A DNA stretch of 64,000 nt. It comes from Strongylocentrotus purpuratus. Its lineage: Eukaryota > Echinodermata > Echinoidea > Camarodonta > Strongylocentrotidae. Below the pieces are notes generated by a model, which was not told the DNA's origin, did no database searches, and was given only the letters and a program-made list of their open reading frames with translations. Shown one piece after another: positions 58,767-64,000 of the stretch. The translations under genes were made by a program, and so were the position numbers. Each line of letters begins with the position of its first letter. Positions within the stretch are counted from its first letter, which is position 1. The stretch is taken from NCBI RefSeq assembly GCF_000002235.5, contig NW_022145605.1:34037078-34101077 (forward strand), read 5' to 3'.

Positions 58767-60442
58767 TGCTCCGATGCCCTGTCTGCAGAGCTAAAACCCA
58801 GATCCCAAACCAAGATGTCAGCAAATTACAGGCAAATCTAGCTTTGAAGTCTCTCATAGAGGACGTGGAGAATCAATATCAGTTTTGCACGAATTGTAAA
58901 TCCGAGGAAAAACCCCAAGCTGTTGTCTACTGTCAAGAATGTGGCACGTATCTCTGTAACACGTGCTACAACACACACTCTCAGTGGCCAGGTTTCATCA
59001 GTCACGAGGTTTTAGCCATGAGTGAGATCTTATCAGGGAAGGTGTTAGTACGTAGATATCGTAAATGTAGGAAACACCCCAAAGAGGATGAGGAGTGCTT
59101 CTGTTCCGATTGCAGGAGATTTGCTTGCTTCGGGTGTGTTGTCATGGAGCATAAAGACGAAGGACATCGGTCATCGAGGCAGCTGTTTTTGAAAGCCGCC
59201 ATATGAAGAATGTCGAGGACCTCAAATCCAAGGCGGACAAGAAACGCTCTTGCTTTCAGAAATACGTTGATTTCATTGATGAACAGAAGGAGCGTGTGAG
59301 CAATGTTCAGAAGCAGTGTACAGATGATATTAACAAAGCATATGAAGAATCAGTCCGGCATTTGACAGAAAAGAAAGAAATCCTTGTTGGTGAAGTCAAG
59401 GGAAGGACCGAAGGAGTAGAGAAGGAACTGGACAAAATGAAGAAATCGGCTGAGGAGCACATCACTCACTTGACCACAATAGCTGAGGTGGTAACCAATA
59501 GGACAAAGATACCGTTAGATATGGATGCTTTAGCTGCACACGACACTCTTTGTCAAGACTTACAAGAGGCCTTGAAACAAAAAGATCCTGACTACAAGCA
59601 GCCGAGGGAATCGAGCAAGAAAGGAAAAAGTGTCAGTTTCATGAGAAACGTTGGAATGGACGAGCTAGGTCTTGGTAAGATCGTAAATGCAGTTGCAAAG
59701 GAAATCGCTTTGCCTACTAATAAAAGCATGAATGCCATGGTTAGTACACCAGACGGTAGGATGGCAGTGGGATGTAACACACGTGGCGTGGAGAGCTTCT
59801 CTGCTGATGGTCAGCACCAGCAGAAAGTTCTCAAGAATGTTAAGATTCGTGAAGTAGGGTTTCTCTCTAATGATCGGTATGTTATACTTGATGGCTCAAA
59901 CAATATTACACTGTACACACCAGAGTACACAAAGTTAAATGTAAAGTTTGAGACTCTGAGTAACGATGAAGGTGGATATCCTGCCCTCACTGTAGACAGT
60001 AATGATCAGATATATGTTAGCTACAGGAAAGCCAAGAAGATCCAGGTATTCTCACCAGCAGGTGGGAAGGCGATCAGGGAGATACCATGTGATGGTTATG
60101 GACCTTGGCAGATTAGTAGTTATAATGATGACATGATCACCGTATTTGGTAAAACTATACGATTGATTAACAAACAAGGTGTTGTAAAATATAAATTAAC
60201 GAAATCAGGTCATGATCTATTTCCTGCGGTGTCTCAAGGGAATACAATCCTGATAGCTGCGTTGAAACACGATGGGGGTTTTGGTCAGCATTGATGAGTA
60301 CACTAACGAGCTGAAGCATGTCCAGAACCTCGTCATTGATTACCAGATTGAGAAGCCCGAGAGAGAGTGGTACTATCTCCAGCAGTACCGATCAGGAGAG
60401 ATCGCTTTCTGCACTCCTGATAGACTCTATATATTCCACTGA
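58767..60442 (+). pseudogene. TRIM F: RING-truncated copy with two frame shifts
   Basis: Homology begins at the position of residue 51 of TRIM A, so the splice acceptor, start codon and six of eight RING ligands are missing. The first base of the old ATG is G (GTG CTC CGA TGC). Both B-boxes follow. One base is lost at about 59170 in the second B-box (ggacatcggtcatc for ggacatcgggtcatc). The coiled coil and propeller are then open from 59203 until one extra base at about 60275 (gatgggggttttgg for gatgtaggtttgg). The last 48 codons resume in another frame to TGA at 60440-60442. It cannot produce a full TRIM protein. Its propeller shares blocks with D. Confidence 0.9.
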
Positions 60443-61690
60443 AAATAATGGATGACTCCTCCTTACTTGCACTGTATGATACCACTGTCTACAGGCCCGT
60501 AGGAAAGTGGATGGGGTGCGATGTGTGCCACCGGGCCTATTTTCTTCGGGTATAAAGAGGCACGCTGAAAACTTAAAGGTAAAGACCAGTATTGGAAACG
60601 CCCCAATTTCAAAAAATGAAATGGAAGCTCTCATTACCAATCATGTGAAAAAATATGTTTTGACTAATACATGATGATAAAAAAATTGCCGGGAAACCGC
60701 CTACTAATTCATATATTTGGTAAATTTGTTTCTCTCATGGTCTGTGAGAGATATAGGATAGTCCCATATAAATCTTTCTGTGTATAGTGCTTGTAACTTT
60801 ACGAAGAATAGGCCAAATTTCTTATCATTTTGATGATTCCAGAACCTTGCAGATGCTAGATGCTAGATGATCAACCTTTTCTGATCGATTCCACAACGTT
60901 TCTTTCACAATGCAATCGCATGACCATAACTGGTCTTTACCTTTAAGAGTTACATAATATTTCGTTAAAAAACAGACCCTTAACTAGCCCCTTTTTCAAA
61001 AAACTTTCAACAGGTCTGGTTTTTCTGTGACTTCATAAAATGTATATAACATTCAGTGTAATCAGTGATATCTTGAACTAGGTGAATTTGAGTTTTCGTG
61101 ATTGTTTCAGAAGTGTTTTTTCCTAGATCATGTTGATAAATTTGAATGATTGAACCTTTCTAAAAATAATCTTTCTTTCAATATACTTCGGATGCTGTTA
61201 TCTTTCAAGATTTGGTTGTTGATGATGACTTTGCATATGTAGACTTGTATTTGTATAGGTGTTGTAGATTTGTAGACACAATTTAATTGTGGACTAAAAT
61301 AATATTTTACAGTAGGAGATAATTATTATAGTAGTAGACTCTATAAGTATTGCCATTTTATACAAACAATATTTTTCCTTCATTTTCTACAATGCATTTC
61401 AGATCACTGTTCGATTATTCAAACTAGTTTTTACATTTTACCCAGAATAATTAGAGGAAATGCCACGTTTTCATGATAATCTCTGCTTCCTACAATTTCT
61501 CTAAAGCCGACCTATTTATTTTTGATGTATTTTGCAAAAGTATCGTAAAACCAATCGTCAAAATGAGGTTTTTTCATATTTTATCGGAAGGACTGTTATA
61601 TCACTGTTGTCTCAGCTGTTTTCTATGTTAACTGTCCGCCTGGCAAAGCAACTTCCCCAATCATGTCACTACTTATTTTTGTTTTATTAA
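60443..61690 (+). repeat. TRIM 3' flank block, unit F
   Basis: Parallels 53063-53920. It is interrupted by the MITE at 60577-60944 and ends near 61650 where the similarity stops. Confidence 0.65.
60577..60944. mobile_element. 368-bp TTAA-flanked MITE with AGGTAAAGACCAGT ends
   Basis: TTAA at 60573-60576 and 60945-60948. Ends are AGGTAAAGACCAGTATTGG and, reversed from the right, AGGTAAAGACCAGTTATGG. The flanks join as in unit E (gagagtaacataatatttcg at 53200). The same AGGTAA start as the 12278-12793 element suggests one family. Confidence 0.85.
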
Positions 61691-62039
61691 ATAACTGATG
61701 TAGGCCTATGTCACTGGCGTACTGGTGGGGGGGGGGGCTTGGAGCGCTAGCCCCCCCCCCCCCCCCCCCCCCAATAAAATCCAAATATGACTTATTTTCA
61801 ATTTCATACAAGTGATTCGCGTTTCTCCATTTCTGTTGCAAACTGACACATTCCCAAATAGCCAAGAAGAGCATATATTTTGTATAGTCACTGATGGGCC
61901 TAATTAGTGACCGTCAACACTAACAGTAGTATACAATTCCTTTCGAGAAGCTATTGCGACAAGCACTGCCGGGAGATAACATGCTACGCACCACTCCATA
62001 CGTACATCATGTGGGGAAACTGAATTATGAATTAATATA
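61691..62039. other. G/C-run repeat fragment and unrecognised sequence
   Basis: 'cactggcgtactggtgggg' and a poly-C run (61753-61772) resemble an end of the 37491 element family. 61780-62039 has no visible paralogue and no coding sign. Confidence 0.4.
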
Positions 62040-63310
62040 GAGAACAGAACAACGAATCGTCTTCTTTCTCTAATAATTTAGTGAAAAGGGCAAAGCTTCC
62101 GCGGGGCAACTGAATTCAGACTAGGATTAAGAGTTATAATTAAATGAAACGTCAAAGTACACGATACAACGAATTGTCTTCTTTTACTAATAATTTAATG
62201 AAACGTAAAAGCTTTCGCGCTACGCGTGGGCTGGGAGAAAATGATTTCAGACGCAAATGAAACGTCAAAGTACACGATACAACAAATCGTCTTATTTTAC
62301 TAATAATTTAATTAAACGTGAAAGCTTCCGCGCGTATAGTGCGGGATGGTCGAAAATGATTTCAGACGTGGATTAAGAGTAATAATCAAATGAAACGTCA
62401 ATGCTTCCGCGCTTCGCGCGGGAGGGGGGAAACTGAATTCAGACAAGGACACGATACAACGAATCTTCTTCCTTCTCTAATAATTTAATGAAACGGTAAA
62501 GCTTCTGCGCCTCGCGCGGGATGGGCGAAAAATGAATACAGACAAGGAATAAGAGTAATAATTTATTGAAACGTCAAAGCTTCCGCGCTTCGCGCGGTAG
62601 GGGGGGGGGGAACTGAATTCATGAAGGACACGATACAACAAATCGTCTTCCTTCTCTAATAATTTAATGAAACGGTAAAGCTTCTGCGCTTCGCGGCGGG
62701 ATGGGCAAAAAATGAATACAGACAAGGAATAAGAGTAATAATTTATTGAAAGGTCATAGCTTCTGCGCTTCGCGCGGTAGGGGGGAAAGTGAAATAATGA
62801 AGAACACGATACAACAAATCGTCTTCTTTCTCTAATAATGTAATAAAATGTGAAAGCTTCCGCGCTCGCGCAGGAATGGACAAAAATAAATTCAGACAAG
62901 GATTAAGAGTCGAGAATGGTACATCGAATCGCCTTCTTTCTTTAATAATCTAATGAAACGTCAGAGATCCGCGCTACGCACGGAGGAAAGGGAACATGAT
63001 TCAAATATTAAGGATTAAGAGTCGAGAATGGTACATCAAATCTTCTTCTTTCTTTAATAATCTAATGAAATGTCAGCGCAGAGGAAGGGGAACTTGATTC
63101 AAACAAGGATTTAGAGTCGAGAATGGTACATCGAACCTTCTTCTTTCTTTATTAATCTTATGAAACGTCAGAGCTTCCGCGCTACGCGCGGAGAAGGGGA
63201 ACTTTATTCAAACAAGGATTAAGAGTCGAGAACGGTCCAACGAATCGTCTTCTTTCTCTAATAATTTAGTGAAACGTCAAAGCTTCCGCGCTTTGCAGGT
63301 GAAGGGGGAA
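62040..63310. repeat. Tandem array with repeated GC hairpins
   Basis: About ten units of roughly 100-180 bases, each with a variant of cgaatcgtcttctttctcta and 'ataatttaatgaaacg' followed by a GC palindrome such as CCGCGCTTCGCGCGG. Clear starts are at about 62053, 62169, 62281, 62459, 62637, 62813, 62927, 63034, 63131 and 63240. Some units contain a second half-copy. Minus-strand open frames across it are repeat artefacts. Confidence 0.85.
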
Positions 63311-64000
63311 CTCCTGCTCCCTGCACCCAACCCCCTAGGGAGCTCGCTTCGCACGTTTCGCGTGCTCACTACCGCCCCCCCCCCCCCCCCCAAAAAAAAA
63401 AAAAAAAAAATGAAATTCTGGCTACGCGCTTGGGAGGGGGTGCAACTTGCCACACGCTTCTACCTCTTGGTTGCTTTGATCCATTGCCGAAAATATTTTG
63501 GCACCTATCATCCCCCCAACCACGGATACAAATCGACACACTTGACGTCATGATACCATTCTATCCACGTGCTGTTGTTAGGAGATCTTCTAGACTTAGT
63601 CAAGATGGTAGATTCATGGGCATACTAAATCTACCATGGGGGGGGGGGCGTCTCTCTTTCTAGAATATCGCCTCCTATATTCTAATACTTAGTGAGCAAT
63701 ATTTTTGATATCATCTTTTGTTTTCGTCAAGTTAACAGTCTCTGGTGGTGTGCATTCTTGAAGCCAATGCATGTATATACAATTGTATTCAATATACATA
63801 CCTCATCACTAGCTAATTTGAAGAAGGGGCAAGGGCGGTTATAGCCCCTCCTGACTGATTGCCGACCAATAAAAAGAAATGCAGGTTATAATAGGGAATA
63901 TTGTAAGTAAAAAAAAAGGGGGGAGATGCAGTCGCCATAGTCATATTCTCAAAGTCATTTCGGGTAATACCCCTAGCTCTCTCAATCAGTGACAGCAAAC
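63311..64000. repeat. G/C-run fragment, then block M copy 3 (cut by window end)
   Basis: A poly-C/poly-A stretch at 63374-63409 is followed by ggctacgcgcttg, an end like that at 37841. From about 63545 the sequence matches block M ('gataccattctatccacgtgctgt', 'cagtctctggtggtg', 'gcagtcgccatagtcatat'). It stops at the window edge before the protease fossil would be reached. Confidence 0.6.

Noticed and set aside
62477-62899. 140-codon minus-strand frame
   Set aside because: It is open only because the tandem array repeats in frame; the protein is a repeat of the satellite unit.

Overview
ORGANISM. The window reads as nuclear DNA of a marine animal, most probably an echinoderm and perhaps a sea urchin. 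The basis is AT-rich intergenic DNA, many poly-G/poly-C and dinucleotide runs, tRNA-derived SINEs with (ATT)n tails, non-LTR retrotransposon 3' ends, small TA- and TTAA-flanked DNA elements, and a tandem family of single-coding-exon TRIM genes (RING, two B-boxes, coiled coil, NHL-like propeller). Species assignment is inference; no database was searched. LAYOUT. Six copies of one TRIM gene lie head to tail on the + strand. A (2029-3855), B (13758-15590) and D (38335-40170) are intact. C (21547-23179) keeps only the propeller end and is split by a transposon that itself contains a SINE. E (51236-53062) has two frame shifts. F (58767-60442) lacks the first half of the RING and has two frame shifts. 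Each copy lies in a patchwork of shared blocks: a 5' leader (from 1, 11941 and 50750), a long 3' flank after every stop, a degenerate 'ggggcac' minisatellite, a G/C-run block (9480, 35510, 49080), and a block carrying fossil aspartic-protease sequence (about 18110, 45730 and 63520). The array grew by segmental duplication followed by copy-specific insertions. Because paralogous flanks provide empty sites, several insertions can be bounded to the base: a Tc1/mariner-like 889-bp foldback (44039-44927), a TA-flanked element in TRIM C (21616-22403), a 5.46-kb element with 28-bp inverted ends (23533-28988), and three TTAA-flanked elements (12278, 56877 and 60577). HOW THE GENES WORK TOGETHER. The intact genes predict cytoplasmic RING E3 ubiquitin ligases of 608 to 611 residues. 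RING and B-boxes are nearly constant, whereas the propeller differs in short, regularly spaced patches with mostly amino-acid-changing substitutions. That pattern suggests a constant ubiquitin-ligase module joined to diversified recognition surfaces, as expected of an innate-immune family. This is inferred from sequence only. No rRNA gene, CRISPR array, intact tRNA gene or bacterial-type operon was seen.
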